Translations under genes and position numbers: made by a program
Source of the DNA: Thelephora terrestris
Lineage: Eukaryota; Basidiomycota; Agaricomycetes; Thelephorales; Thelephoraceae
Direction: 5' to 3'
Assembly: GCA_015956445.1 (NCBI GenBank)
Contig: WIUZ02000006.1
Location: forward strand, 248,001 to 312,000
DNA: 64,000 nt
In this document: positions 9,147 through 20,716 of the stretch, piece after piece
Layout: each line of letters starts with the position of its first letter
How positions within the stretch are numbered: position 1 is the first letter of the stretch
The notes under the pieces: model-generated
The model's database searches: none
The model's input: only the letters and a program-made list of their open reading frames with translations
Told to the model about the DNA's origin: nothing

Positions 9147-10481
9147 ATGAGTCTCGCCGATAACTTGGACACCCGTTGCCACAAGTCCTCCCTCATTGGA
9201 CAAGCGGTACAAGGTAGGTACCACGTCGAGAGCCTCATTTGTAAGGGCACTTTCGGCGACCTTTACAAGGTCGTCGATATCGAATCGTTCTCCCTGGTTG
9301 GTAAACGCATCCGTCGCGCCATGAAAGTCATCGACGTCCGAGCCAAACCTCGAATTTCACCCCGAAATTACACAAATCACCAACTCGCTCAAGCCCGTCG
9401 CGAAATAGATTACCACCTCCTCGTCTCTTCCCACCCAAACATCGTCACCCTCCACGAATGGTTCCACGACTCCAGCCGCGAAGAAATGGTCCTTATTCTG
9501 GACTATTGTGCTGGGGGTGATCTCCAGACATACATTACGAAAGACAGCGGCAACCCATTTGCAGAGGATGATAGGCAAATGAAGCAAATCATTCTCCAGA
9601 TCTGTGACGCCGTTGATTTCATCCATTCGAAGGGAGTGTTCCACAAAGACATCAAGCCCCAGAACATCCTCATTTCCCCAGATGGGTGGAAAGTCTTCCT
9701 GTGCGACTTCGGTTTGGCAACAGATATGCGTACAGACTGCCGCGGGGAAGGCACCAAGTCCTACATGAGCCCAGGTGAATAGCCCCATTCCCCACGTGAT
9801 GCGCACGTATTGACTTGGTTCCCAGAACTCCTTCAGGAACAAGGGTTCTATTGCCCCCAACGAGCAGATGTCTGGGCTCTTGGCGTCACCATCTTAGATA
9901 TGCTCGGGATCTGCCTTTGGAACAGCGCAACGATTCATAGCATAGGATTCCTCAAATTCATGCTCGTTGACGACTACCTCGTGTGCGCTCTATCCCGGTC
10001 CATCTCTGCAAAAGCCAACGATCTCATCCGCGATATCCTCCGTTTCCACCCCGAGCTTCGTCTTTCCATTCCGGAGATCTCCGCTCGGGTTCTTCAGCTT
10101 CCCTCGTTCTTCGAGCACCAACGCGCCAGTTTCTCAGCAGCAGAGCTGCAGGAGCTGGCGTCCTTGTATCAATGTACCCTTACGAGGATCGACCCGATCG
10201 CACGGAGAAGGAGGGAACTGGAGGATTTCAGGCGGATGGTCAAAAATTTGGCCTTCAACGACCTTACTGGTCGAACTCCCTACCCTCCAATCTGCACTCC
10301 AGGGGATCCGCATTCCAACTCATCACAGCATCATTATGGAGTACCTAGGCTGCATTGTGGGCCCATCTCTGGTTTTCCTGCTCAAGTGGAGATACTTTCT
10401 GAGCAACGTGCCGCTGTGCTCAAGCATTGGCGGAACGTGTTCGGCATGAGCGTAGCAGGTTATAAACAGTACTATTTCTGA
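9147..10481 (+). CDS. Serine/threonine protein kinase, Ran1/Ksp1-like
   Basis: Two exons, 9147-9774 and 9826-10481, are joined over a 51-bp intron placed inside the activation segment (SP|E of the APE motif), giving 427 residues. Visible kinase motifs: Gly-rich loop CKGTFGDLYKV, the ATP-binding Lys in RAMKVIDV, HRD-equivalent FHKDIKPQN (Lys replaces the usual Arg), DFG in LCDFGLATD, activation end GTKSYMSPE, and RADVWALGVTILDM. The Lys in the catalytic loop and the overall style recall the Ran1/Pat1 and Ksp1 kinases that restrain meiosis or nutrient responses. That assignment is inference. The C-terminal 100 residues lie outside the kinase fold and are not conserved in any way I recognise. 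Confidence 0.9.
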
Positions 10482-11220
10482 CCGCATCACGGCCACGGGC
10501 TTAGGTACAACATCGATCCTGCAGATGCCAAAGCACTATAACTTATGGTTGCAACCCAAGAAGTGCATTACTACCGCCCCGACATATTCCTGTACAATTT
10601 CTCTCATTGTCTGGGTATCAATGACAATAAAAACCATTGTGAAGTTGCCCAACCGTGAAAACATGCCACGCAGGAGTCGGCAGAACACATTTCCGCCACC
10701 CGCAACCCGCAACCCCAGGCCCCTTTTTTTTTTGCAGCAGCGGCACCGAGGTTCATAGTTTCCCGTATATTGTATAGATAAGGCCAAAGGTTTCCAGAGA
10801 ATCTCCGGCAGAGGATAGCGACGCCAGGAATCCGTACTGATCATGAGCAAATGGAAATGCAGGTTTTGATCATAGCTTCCGTGTTCTCCTGGAACCGGAT
10901 TACTCACCCGACCAACGCGTATTTGTCAATCAGAAATTGAGAAAGACGGTGATACTTTCTCCACAGTGTGTACTGTGAGGTTTAGTCACATTGGCAAGGT
11001 TGTTGTGTGCGGGTTGTTGAGGTAAGGTACAGAAGTTTCCCTGGTTCTACGCGCGCTCGCGTCGGATATTGGTGGGAAGTCCACAAAGCACTACCCAAGT
11101 CACCAAATCGTATTGCGATATCAAATGTGCTTGACCCAAGAGTCACTAGTACGATCGCACGGCTATCCGTTTAGCAAAAATCACCCCTCCAAGTTCCCCC
11201 GCTCACGAACAAACGACGAG
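10482..11220. other. Intergenic, no gene seen
   Basis: No RNA gene or coding exon is recognisable. A 123-codon minus-strand ORF (10536-10907) lacks motifs. The right end is the promoter of the disrupted NmrA-like gene. Confidence 0.45.
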
Positions 11221-11847
11221 ATGGTTTTCCGCTCTTTCGCTGTGGTCGGACCTGGGAATTTTGGGAATTTCATTATCGCTGAGTTGCTGAAATTGAAAAC
11301 TGTCGGAACCGTATCCTCGGTCGCTGTCGTCTCCCGATCGGTGGGCATTCCTCGTTTTCTGTGTATAATCGCTTTTGAGAGCCTGATACGCACTCGCGGA
11401 CGTGAAGGATGCAAGTGCGTCCAACCCTGAGTGGGTCGCACACGGTGCCAAGTTCGCCATCATCGACTACAACGACCGATCTACTCTTTTGGCGGCCTTT
11501 GGGGGCGTTGAAGTTGTGATCAGCACGGTCAGGGGCTCACCAGAAGCGATTCGAAGCCAAAAGGCTCTAGCGGATGCCGCACAGGCAGTCGGAGTCAAGA
11601 TATTTGTCCCATCGGAATTTGCAGGCGTCGCTACGGCTCCTCATGCAGCGTTGAAGATGAAAATCCTTGACTATCTCAAGGAAATCGGGCTGCCCTCTGT
11701 CGTTTTCTACACCGGGGCTTGGGCTGATGTGACATTTGGCCCGTGCGCCTCAGTTTGCTCTCTTCTGCACCTTAGGGATGCTCTCTCATATCTCTTTCGC
11801 TCAAAGGCTGCCTGGACTTAATTACGTGGACGGGAAGGTTACAGTTC
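11221..11847 (+). pseudogene. NmrA-like oxidoreductase, 5' part, split by a LINE
   Basis: Exons 11221-11340, 11408-11742 and 11807 onward code the first two thirds of an NAD(P)-binding NmrA/isoflavone-reductase-like protein. Evidence: the dinucleotide loop FAVVGPGNFGNFI, a strand with VVSRS, NPEWVAHGAKF, the VEVVISTVRG strand, FVPSEFAG, and LPSVVFYTGAWADVTFGP. Introns are 67 and 64 bp. The third exon runs LNYVDGKVTV and is then interrupted by the LINE. The rest of the exon resumes at 31714, about 20 kb away, in the same frame. All visible splice sites and codons on both sides are intact, so the insertion is recent. Members act as redox sensors or reductases, and the substrate here is unknown. 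Confidence 0.88.
11833..11847. repeat. Target-site duplication, left copy (LINE)
   Basis: GGAAGGTTACAGTTC here is repeated exactly at 31714-31728, directly after the LINE poly(A). One copy is part of the host NmrA-like exon. Confidence 0.93.
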
Positions 11848-11928
11848 GATGATCGAAACATCCCTTCTCTTCCCTTTACCACCACCATCCCACTTTAGCG
11901 CTCAAACATTTCTCTTGTTACTGTACCC

Positions 11929-14900
11929 ATGTCTCACCCAGGTCAATCTCCTGACAACCCTGGCTCTCACAACCCTCTGGAAGGGAACCACAGTCTGCAG
12001 ATCGTCTCCCCGAAGCCCAAGTCTCCGATCCGCACCGGATTCGCACTTACAGGTCCAGGCGACCCCCAAGCTAACACCACAGAATTCACCTTTGCCCCCC
12101 CTTCCCCTTTCCCCGAGTCTGCCGTCAGACTCTCTACCCTCCAGCATATTCCACCTTTCATGGACGGATTGCAGGGTAACAACAAGAGGAAGGACAGGCC
12201 CAACCCACCCACTCTTAACTTAAACGACCCGGTCTCTTTCCCTCGCCCTGCTTCCGTTGCGGGTTCGCGTGCGAACTCACCAGACTCCGTTAAAAAACCA
12301 AAAACAGCTCATACTAAAATCTCACAAACAAAGTCCATGGGCAAGAGGAGAATGTCTCTCCGCCTTAACGCTTCTCTCCCTTCCTCTCCTGTCATCAGTC
12401 GACGCGTTTCCTCCACAGACCCGGACAGAAACATTCGAGAACGAGAATCTATGGACATCACCCATAGGATGCAAGAACGCCTCGCCTCTCGAGAACGCAT
12501 GCGTAAACACGCCGACATCCTCGAGTTCGCCTCACTCAACCCGCCCACCATCCCTAACCCTTTCTCTCCCTCACAATCTGGCACCCCCATCTCTGGATGG
12601 GAACCCACGCCGACACCTCAACTCCCTACGCACCAGAAACAGGAGTCTCCCTCGCCTTTCGGGATTGACGCCCAGATCTGTCCCATCACAGGGTTGCCCC
12701 TCTTCCTCTCCCCTTCCGCCTCTCCCGGCCTCTCGTACGTGGCCCCGGAATATGCACAACCGACCCCCACGCCTGCCCCACTGGATTGAATGAGATCCTC
12801 AACACCAACTTTCGTACCTTCCATCCTCCAATGCCTCGATGTCCAGGTGGGATTTGTCTCACGAGATGACGGTCTGGGCTACATCCAAGAACACAAGGAA
12901 CGCATTGCAGCGGTCGTCATGGACCAATCATTCAAAGCCTCTGTCAGGACCATCGACGGGGGCGACATGTCCGGAGACCCCAAGTCCAAAGTCATCACCA
13001 ACAGAAGATTCTTTTCCGAACCCGTTTTGGCAATCGATACCGACACAGTCCACATCCCCTCAGACAGAACCGTCCATACTCTGGAAATCCCTATCCCGCC
13101 TGGCCCCCTTCCCCGCGCCAACTCTGCAACTATCGAAACTAGACTCACCAACCTTTCAGTAGCCGTTAACGGCCTCCTCGACAACAGCGCCATCCTCCTC
13201 CACCGCCAAGAATTCGCGATGGGACAGAACCTTGTCAATGGGGCCATCCTACAATCCAACGACAACAACCTCAAATCTATCAACTCCCACCTCGACGCTA
13301 GACTTGAACAGCTATGCGAAGATCACAAGACCCTCCACGAGTACGTAGGCGAATCTGCTAGACGCACAGGACAAGCCGTCGGCCAATTGATTGACGGATC
13401 AAATCAACAACGCGATGCCATTCTCCGCCTAGCAGCCACGGTCTACAACAGAACGGACGAACTCGAACGCATTGTCAAGGAACAACCCCAACCTATCCTC
13501 GATACCAAGTCTGCCATAGACTCACTGGCCACCCACATGGCTGCCATGCAAAAATCATTGTCTGACATGGAGAAAAGACTCGACTCTCTCCACAACAATC
13601 TCGCCGACTCTCCCTCACAACACCACAATATCCACACGCTGGCTTCCCCCCCTACCCCCTCCAGGGCGAATACCCCTCGACTCAGGACGCCCACTCCAAG
13701 ACCCCCCACTCCCAAGATCTCAACCAAACCTCCCTATAATCCTGCCACCCATAAAACCGAGCTCAATGATGACCAATACGTCACATGTTTCCAAAGCAAC
13801 CTACACGAAGGTTTCGAATGGTTTGTCCAGAATGTCTGGGACCTGGACGACGACCACATAAGCTGGTGGGCCAGAGTAGTAAGCCTCGGAAGATGGGGAT
13901 ACATCAACGAAAAAGGTTTCCCAACAGGCATAGGTTGGGGCGTCCAAACACAGAGGAAACGCAACTTCCTGTATCTTTCCATCCAACACGCCTTTGGAGG
14001 AGGCAATTACAACCGGTTCCTCCTTCCCCCTTCCAGCGCGATCACCACAACCGACGAAACTGAAATCTGTAACCAGTATAACTGGCAAACCTTCAGCGGA
14101 CGCTCAAGGTTCACAGACAAGCCCAAAATCGGTCCCATCTCTATCAACTGGGCTCCAGGATGGACGCGAGATGAGATGATCGCGAAATTGAATCACTACA
14201 GGCAGATGCTCCGGAACTCCAACCACGCCCAGTCCAAAGCTCCCTCCAACTACGACCTCCAAGCTGCCGGAGACCCACCACCACAACAACAAACGAGACA
14301 AGTCAGATTCGACGGTAAACTCGGCATCCCTGACACCTCCCCCCCTACTGCCTCTTCATCTAAGATCCCCTCCACCACCCCCTCCAACCCCTCCAACCCC
14401 TCAGGCGCCGAGTTTGGCACCGACGAATACTTCCCTCGTGTAGACCAAGACAACGACTCGGAATATTACGAGGACACTCACAAGGACGAGAACACAACGA
14501 AACCCGCCACCAAATCTTACGCCTCTGTCTCGGGAACAGTCAATGCCCCCCTGGTCTCCAAAAATCCTAATTCGAGATTTGGGCCTCCAGCTCAGGACCG
14601 CCGCAACATCTACGTTCTCAAATTCCCAAGAGGCAACAAACCTACCCCTGGAACACAGATCCCCCCCCCCCCCCCGCCGTCATCAGCAAAATCAACACAG
14701 CCTGCGAACAAGCCTACAACATCAAGGCCATGTTAGCCAAATGGACCCAGGCAGGCAATCTGTCTGTCACATTCTCCCCCCAATCCTCTATCAAGAGCAT
14801 CGACAACGCCTCCGGCACCATCATCAAGGAACTTGCCCCTGATTATCCAGGTGTCACTTTCGCCAAACCCTCCCCCTGGTCCAGAATAGTCTACAAAAGC

Positions 14901-15620
14901 GTACCCTGCAGAGCATACACTATGGATGAGGTCAACGGGGATGAAATGGCCCACAACGCCACATGGTCCAAGGAATCTCTCCTCAAGGAAGTCAAGGCTT
15001 CCCACCCTCTTCTGGCCACTGCCAAATTCATTCACGACCCTGACTGGACCCTCAAAGATGTTCCTGATGAACTCCAGCTCTTCAACCTCACCTTCACCAT
15101 TGAGGACCCGGATGGCTCCACTGCCCTCAACGTCCGACAATCCGAAATCCACATGTTCGCCACCCGCGTACGCGCAGTTGAGTGGACCGAGAAGATCCAC
15201 CTGAAACAATGCCCACGTTGTTGGATGCTGGACGCCACCCACTCTCACTGCACGGAAGTCTGTCGCCTTTGTGGAAGCACCAAACATACAGAACTCACCC
15301 ACAACACCAACTGCCAGAAATGCCTTGCCTCAAAGAAACCGATAGATGAGATCAGCTCAGCCAACTGGAGATGTATCCACTTCTCCTGCCGCGGATGTGG
15401 TCAAGCACACCCCTCTGACAGCTTAGACTGCCAATCCCGAAGCACTGCAATTGCAGAGGCCAGAAAGAAGAAGAAAGTCCCCATCGGACAAACCATCCTC
15501 GACCCAAGCACCCTACGAGTCCCCACCGCCGGTTGGAACACCGTCTCCCACCAGAAACCCTCTAACAAGTGTCGCCCGAATGGCCGTCCCTATGCCCTCA
15601 AACGAGGCGGAGGAATCTAA
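11929..15620 (+). pseudogene. LINE ORF1 (gag-like, zinc-knuckle protein)
   Basis: A very long ORF1 of about 1,230 codons. The N-terminal part (11929-12786) is Pro/Ser-rich and disordered. It is followed by an in-frame TGA directly abutting an ATG (12787-12792), after which the same frame continues. The middle has coiled-coil-like stretches (near 13140-13620). At 14661-14675 a run of 15 C residues coincides with a frame change. The frame then continues with WTQAGNLSVTFSP and a C-terminal set of Cys/His motifs, including CPRCWMLDATHSHC, CRLCGSTKHTELTHNTNC and CRGCGQAHPSDSLDC. These knuckles are expected to bind the LINE RNA. Either break could be a true lesion, slippage, or a sequencing error at the C run. 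Confidence 0.8.
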
Positions 15621-15677
15621 TCCCTCCCCTACTCTCCATTCCAAACCATATTCAATACGTCCAAGCAAACGTCCCTC

Positions 15678-17166
15678 ATGTATCAAGACGACCTCATTAT
15701 GGATAACTTATTAGCCGAACTAGACCGCTTTTCACCTAATATCGACGAAGACGACTTATATGTTCCCGCCTCCCAACCATCCTCCTCTTCCTACTCCCCT
15801 CCATTCCCTATCTCCTCCAACCAGCTTCGGGTATGCTCCCAGAACTGCAGGAAAGACTACAAAACCATCCACTCCTTACTCAACTCATTTGGTCCGGAAA
15901 CAGACATCTTCTTCATACAGGAAGTCTCCTACTACTGCATAGGAATGGATGTCGTTTCGGGCGAGCCGATCCTAGGCTTCCCCTCACACAAAGACTGGAT
16001 CAGTATCTCCCCTGACTTCGCACCTCCACACAGACCCTCAGTAGCGGTCTACGTCCCCAAGTCTCACCCGGGCTGGACCGTCCAGAACAGATCGGACATC
16101 ATCTCCAATCCTAATGTTCAAGCCCTCGAAATCAACTTCAATTCCTCGTCTATCTTATTCATCAATGTTTATAACCCTGAGGATTCTGCCTCTCTGCCCA
16201 TCATTTTCTCCGCCACACTCCCCTTCACTGAGATCATCATCACCGGTGACTTCAACCTCCACCACCCTCTCTGGTCCATAGAAGAACACGATCACAAACT
16301 CACAGACGAGTCCGATTCCCTGGTCCACTGGATGTCCAACCACGGCTTTTCTATCATTAACGACAAAGGTAATACGACCTTCTACAGATACAACAGCAAG
16401 ACACAAAAAGAGTACAAATCCGTACTTGATCTCACCTGGGCATCACCCTCCTCTGTCCCTCGGATCTCCGATTTCCAAGTCAACCACCACAGACACACCG
16501 GATCTGACCATTACCCCATCACGTGGAAGATCGGCTTCTCTCCCCTACCCTTCGACGACACCTCTTTCCTCTTTCATGACGACAACATGTCTGATTGGAC
16601 AAAAGCATTCAACAAGGAAGTGACTCTTCAATGGAGACGCTTCGCCATCCCCGGTGACATACTGGACAAGGACACCTTCACTTCAGCCGTTGACATCTTC
16701 ATGGATAGCATGATCTCCGCCTCGAAAGCAACATGTTTGAGGCACAAGTCATCTCCAAAGGCAGCCAAATGGTTTGACAAGGAAGTTAAATCCGCCCTTC
16801 ACACCGCCCAGAAAGCTCGAGACAAAGCAAGGTCCCAACCCTCTCCTCACAATTTCCTCAGAGCAAATGTCACAGACAAACAACTCAAGTACCAGATCAA
16901 GAAATCCAAGAGATCACACGCGATGAAATACGCCTCCGAAGTCACCACTACCACTAACTTATGGAGACTCAATTCTTGGTACAGAGGCCAACAGAAAACC
17001 CTAACCCCTGCTCTAAAGGACCATGATGGCTCTTGGGCTACGAACTCCAAAGACAAAGCCGAGCTTCTTGCGAACACATGGTTTCCTCTCTCCGGACCCA
17101 CCAGAGACGACACTGACACAGAACCCCCTCCCTCGAATCAATCTCCATCCTGCCCCTTCCTCCCGG
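15678..17166 (+). pseudogene. LINE ORF2, 5' part: AP-type endonuclease
   Basis: The endonuclease/exonuclease/phosphatase domain that nicks target DNA for target-primed reverse transcription. Visible active-site motifs: RVCSQNCRKD (Asn), IFFIQEV (Glu), ITGDFNLHHPLW (Asp, Asn), SVLDLTWAS and HTGSDHYPI (SDH). A linker of about 250 residues leads to the RT domain. The frame is interrupted at 17166 by the LTR element and resumes at 26426 (LPV|TEQEI across the junction when the insert and the duplicated CCGG are disregarded). An alternative start at 15702 is possible. Confidence 0.9.
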
Positions 17167-18195
17167 TGTCGTGACCGTATTTCGGACACTATCCGGAGTC
17201 GCGACCTTCTCTCGACTATCGACAACCGCTGCGCGAGGTCTGGATGACCTCCCTCAGCATTCTCGACTGTCCCGACGAGGATTTGCCTGTCCCTTCACTT
17301 CGCCACACGTCCCTCTCTCCCTATTCTCCCTCGCGACTTCCCGACGTTTTCCCTTTCGACCTGCGACTTAGACCTGCGACCTGCGACCTGCGCCCTTCGA
17401 CCTTAGACCTGCGACCCGCGTTCTCTAGTAGATAGTTTCTCTCAGACTCTTATTCCTTCACACCTCGTCCCGATTACGTCCCGACCAGTCCCGATCGTGT
17501 CCCGACCATTTCCCGATCCTCCATCACGGCTCTTACCTTTAGCTTTCCTTTCCCTATCTCCGTTTCCTGCGTCCCGATCACGTCTCGATCGATCGCTTCG
17601 CTCTCGACTCTAGGCCTCCCTCTGGTTCGTTTTCCAACCACATTCTTTTCCCTCGCTGTTCCCTTCGATCCCTTGCCTTCCCTATGTCATAGACGCGTCA
17701 TTAGGTCTTTTGACATCACTTTGGTTCGTTTCCTTTGGTCCCTTCGTTCTCAGAGCCCCCAGTATTGTATATAAAGGCCCCTGTATTCGATAGACTCCAG
17801 CAATCATTCAGCAGCGTTCCCTCTCTCTCTCTTCCTCTCTCTCTCTCTCTCTTCTGAGGCCTAGCAGCGTTGCTACGGTCCTCCCTTCGGTTCCCTCGTC
17901 GTCTCGCCCTCGTTCTCGTTGTCCCTCTGGTCTCTCGTGTCCCGCTGGTGTCCCGATTTCTGACTCTGTTGTCCCGACGTATCCCGACGTTTCCCTTTGT
18001 CTGTTATTGGTAGTTTCGTTCTCTGGCTTTCCCGTCGTCCTCTGCCTCGTTCTCCCGTTCTCTTCCTGACTTTCTCTCTCACCTTTCATTCGCTTCCCGC
18101 AGATTCCCTAGAGGCTCGCGCCTCTGAACCGAGGACCCGACCTTCTAACTGCCATCTCTGCCCTCTCGGACTCCGAAGGCTTTGTGGCTAGTTCA
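17167..18195 (+). repeat. 5' LTR of the Ty3/gypsy element
   Basis: The repeat begins TGTCGTGACC and ends GGCTAGTTCA, the usual TG...CA ends. A TATA-like gtatataaagg lies near 17767, followed by a CT-rich simple repeat (about 17819-17850). The minus-strand ORFs within it are shadows of this repeat-rich sequence. Confidence 0.95.
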
Positions 18196-18197
18196 TC

Positions 18198-18216
18198 TGG
18201 AACCCACGCCGGGACC
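18198..18216 (+). other. Probable primer-binding site
   Basis: Two bases after the 5' LTR lies TGGAACCCACGCCGGGACC, beginning with the TGG expected to pair with a tRNA CCA end. The tRNA cannot be named from the sequence alone. Confidence 0.5.
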
Positions 18217-18550
18217 GGTTTTTCCGCTCCTTTGACTCATTAAGTCTTCCATCATTCCCTCTACTCGCGCAGAGAAGCGTCTCTCTGACCTTCGGGATTA
18301 TCTGTCTGAGACAGTCCCACCCTTCCCACCCACTTTTAGTGATCCTTTCGTTGAAGGTTTCTCTCCCCCTTATCCCTCTGTTCCCGATAATTCTTTGGAC
18401 GTTCCCGACGATTTTGATCTTTTAGATTCCAGTTCCCTTACTTCCCTGATAGATTCATCGCGATCCCCGTTTCATATTCCCTCTTCCACGGTCTCTTTTC
18501 TTTCGTCCATAGCTTCACTTTCTCCCAGCCCTCCACCCACACAGCAGACC

Positions 18551-20716
18551 ATGGCAGCACCTCCCTTCTACATGCCTCTCTCGCACACTCGCGACGCTCC
18601 CAAATTCCGAGAGGATGAGCGAGGCTTCAAGGCCTTCTTCAAGAATGTCTCGGAGCTCGCGAAGCGTGCGGGACTCACAGACGCTGATGCTATTGAGTGG
18701 GCGATCTCCTATGGTGGCGACGAGAGCGAAAACTGGGAGAATGTCGCTTGCATGGCTCCTGGTCGCGTTCCCCCTCCTACCCTCGACGAATTTAGGGAGG
18801 AAGTACGTCTGCGCTACCCCCACCTACTCAGCGATCGTCGCTACAGCATCATGGACCTCCACAGACACATGGAGGCCACCCAGTGCTTCCGCACAATGTC
18901 TCAGGACGAAGTAGGCGCATACTATCGGAAGTTCACCACGATCTCGGACTATCTTATCGCGCAGGATCGTCTCTCCACTCGCGAGCGGAATGCCTTCTAC
19001 TTAAAGGGTTTCCCGCAGTTCATCCGCACCTTGATGAAGCAGAGGCTCGCGATAAAGAAGCCCGACGTTCGTCCCGCTGACGGCTATAGCTTGGAGGACC
19101 TCCACGAGGCCGCTATCTTTGCTGTGGATTCCCGAGATCCCGACAGCGAGATAAAGGTCGAACCGGAGATCAAGGTCGAGAAGAATGGACAGATGGAGGA
19201 ACTGCTGAAGATGATGGGCACCCTTCTCGCTCAGACTCAGCGCAACTCAGCCCCTCCCGTCGCGACGCAGCAGTATCCCAGGACGGATGGTTACCCTACT
19301 CCGGGAGGAGTAGCACAAAACCCCCCCCAGTGGGAGCCCCAGCCTCGTCCTCAGAGCTACTGCATGTTCTGCAACGCTCCCGACCACTTCCTCCGTGTCT
19401 GTCCCATCGTCGGGCAGTACCTCCAGCAGGGAAAGATCATTAGGAACAGCGATAACAAGATCACTCTTCCCGATGGTCGATTCCTCCCTCGAACGGTTCC
19501 TGGCAGTTGCATGCGCGAACGTCTTGACAACTACGCCGACTGGAAACGTCGCAACCCCCAGAGGAACCAGTACGAGCCCGCCGCGACCAACTTCTTCGAG
19601 AGCAACGACGAGTACGCCTTTGAGGTCGAGGTCTCTTCCTTTGAGCCCAATGAGACCGACGACGAGATCCAGGTTATGCACGCAAAGATAAACTCTCTTC
19701 TCGAAGCTCAGAAGGCTCGTCGCGAACAGTTCGATGGCGTTGAGGTCCCTCCTCGCAAGACTGGGTTCCCTTCCCGCCAGAAGGCCCCAGCTCCTCCTCC
19801 CGCTTCCTCTCCTGCTCCCGCTCCCCCTCAGCCGAATATCCACGGCCAGCGAGTTCCCCTAAAGCCATTCCCTCATCGGGATACCCCTCCTCACCTCGCT
19901 GGGAAGCCTGGAGCACCTGTAGATCCTCCCGCTCGTCCCCAAGGTCCTATGAAGCCTCTCGACATGCCCCCCAAGCCTTCTGCCGATGACTCGAAGCATC
20001 GCTACCACTCTGCGATTGAGTCCTCTGTCAATGTCAACGACGTCATTGACAGGGCTCTAGATGCTAAGGTCCAGATCTCAGCTCGCGAGATCCTGGCTGT
20101 CTCGACGGATGCGCGCAAGCATGTCAAGGACTTGGTCTCGACGCGAAAGGTTGCGGCAAACCTTATCGCGAAGGATTCTACGGATTCCTACCTTACCTCC
20201 TTCTTGGAGCCCGATTCTCCCGCAGTTTATCTCGACGTCCACAAATACGACCCGACGACTTCCTCTGCTGCTCCCTCCCTCCCGCTACGAGTCATCTATC
20301 CTACCTTCGCACCAGGAGTCGAACCTGAGTGCATTCTGGACAGCGGAGCGCAAATTGTCGTGATGCGGAAGGATATCTGGGAGAAACTTCGGTCCCCTAT
20401 CACTGCCAACAAGGCGATGGCTATGGAGTCTGCGAACAGTGGTACTACTCTGACCCTCGGGATGGTCGAGCAGCAACCTGTCACTCTAGGACAGATCACT
20501 GTTTTCTTGCAGATCCAGGTCGTTGAGGACGCTCCTTTTGAGGTTCTTCTTGGTAGACCCTTCTTTGACGTCCTATCTTGCATGGATATCAGCCACGCTG
20601 GCGGTATTCACAAGATTCATGTCAGAGATCCCAAGACTGGAACTCCCTACGTCTTCTCGACGAGCCCTCGTCCGCCCAAGCCTTCGCGAGGACCTGCCGT
20701 AAATTTTCGTTTGTAG
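18551..20716 (+). CDS. LTR element gag and aspartic protease
   Basis: Gag starts at an ATG with strong context (accATGG). It has an alpha-helical capsid-like region, then a CCHC zinc knuckle (CMFCNAPDHFLRVC) and a Pro-rich linker. A retroviral-type aspartic protease at the C-terminus has the active site ILDSGAQIVVM and a GRPFFDVL helix-turn. The pol frame overlaps its end by about 140 nt in the -1 frame, an arrangement this family commonly expresses by programmed frameshifting. Confidence 0.9.
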   Translation: MAAPPFYMPLSHTRDAPKFREDERGFKAFFKNVSELAKRAGLTDADAIEWAISYGGDESENWENVACMAPGRVPPPTLDEFREEVRLRYPHLLSDRRYSIMDLHRHMEATQCFRTMSQDEVGAYYRKFTTISDYLIAQDRLSTRERNAFYLKGFPQFIRTLMKQRLAIKKPDVRPADGYSLEDLHEAAIFAVDSRDPDSEIKVEPEIKVEKNGQMEELLKMMGTLLAQTQRNSAPPVATQQYPRTDGYPTPGGVAQNPPQWEPQPRPQSYCMFCNAPDHFLRVCPIVGQYLQQGKIIRNSDNKITLPDGRFLPRTVPGSCMRERLDNYADWKRRNPQRNQYEPAATNFFESNDEYAFEVEVSSFEPNETDDEIQVMHAKINSLLEAQKARREQFDGVEVPPRKTGFPSRQKAPAPPPASSPAPAPPQPNIHGQRVPLKPFPHRDTPPHLAGKPGAPVDPPARPQGPMKPLDMPPKPSADDSKHRYHSAIESSVNVNDVIDRALDAKVQISAREILAVSTDARKHVKDLVSTRKVAANLIAKDSTDSYLTSFLEPDSPAVYLDVHKYDPTTSSAAPSLPLRVIYPTFAPGVEPECILDSGAQIVVMRKDIWEKLRSPITANKAMAMESANSGTTLTLGMVEQQPVTLGQITVFLQIQVVEDAPFEVLLGRPFFDVLSCMDISHAGGIHKIHVRDPKTGTPYVFSTSPRPPKPSRGPAVNFRL

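Noticed and set aside
9775-9825. Apparent stop in the kinase gene
   Set aside because: It is inside a 51-bp GT-AG intron. Splicing restores the APE motif, so the kinase is not broken.
10536-10907. 123-codon minus ORF near the NmrA-like promoter
   Set aside because: No motif, poor codon character and includes A/T-rich non-coding stretches.
17808-18089. Charged 93-codon minus ORF, present twice (also 26034-26315)
   Set aside because: It lies inside both LTR copies and reads the CT-rich repeat backwards. Duplication reflects the LTRs, not a gene family.
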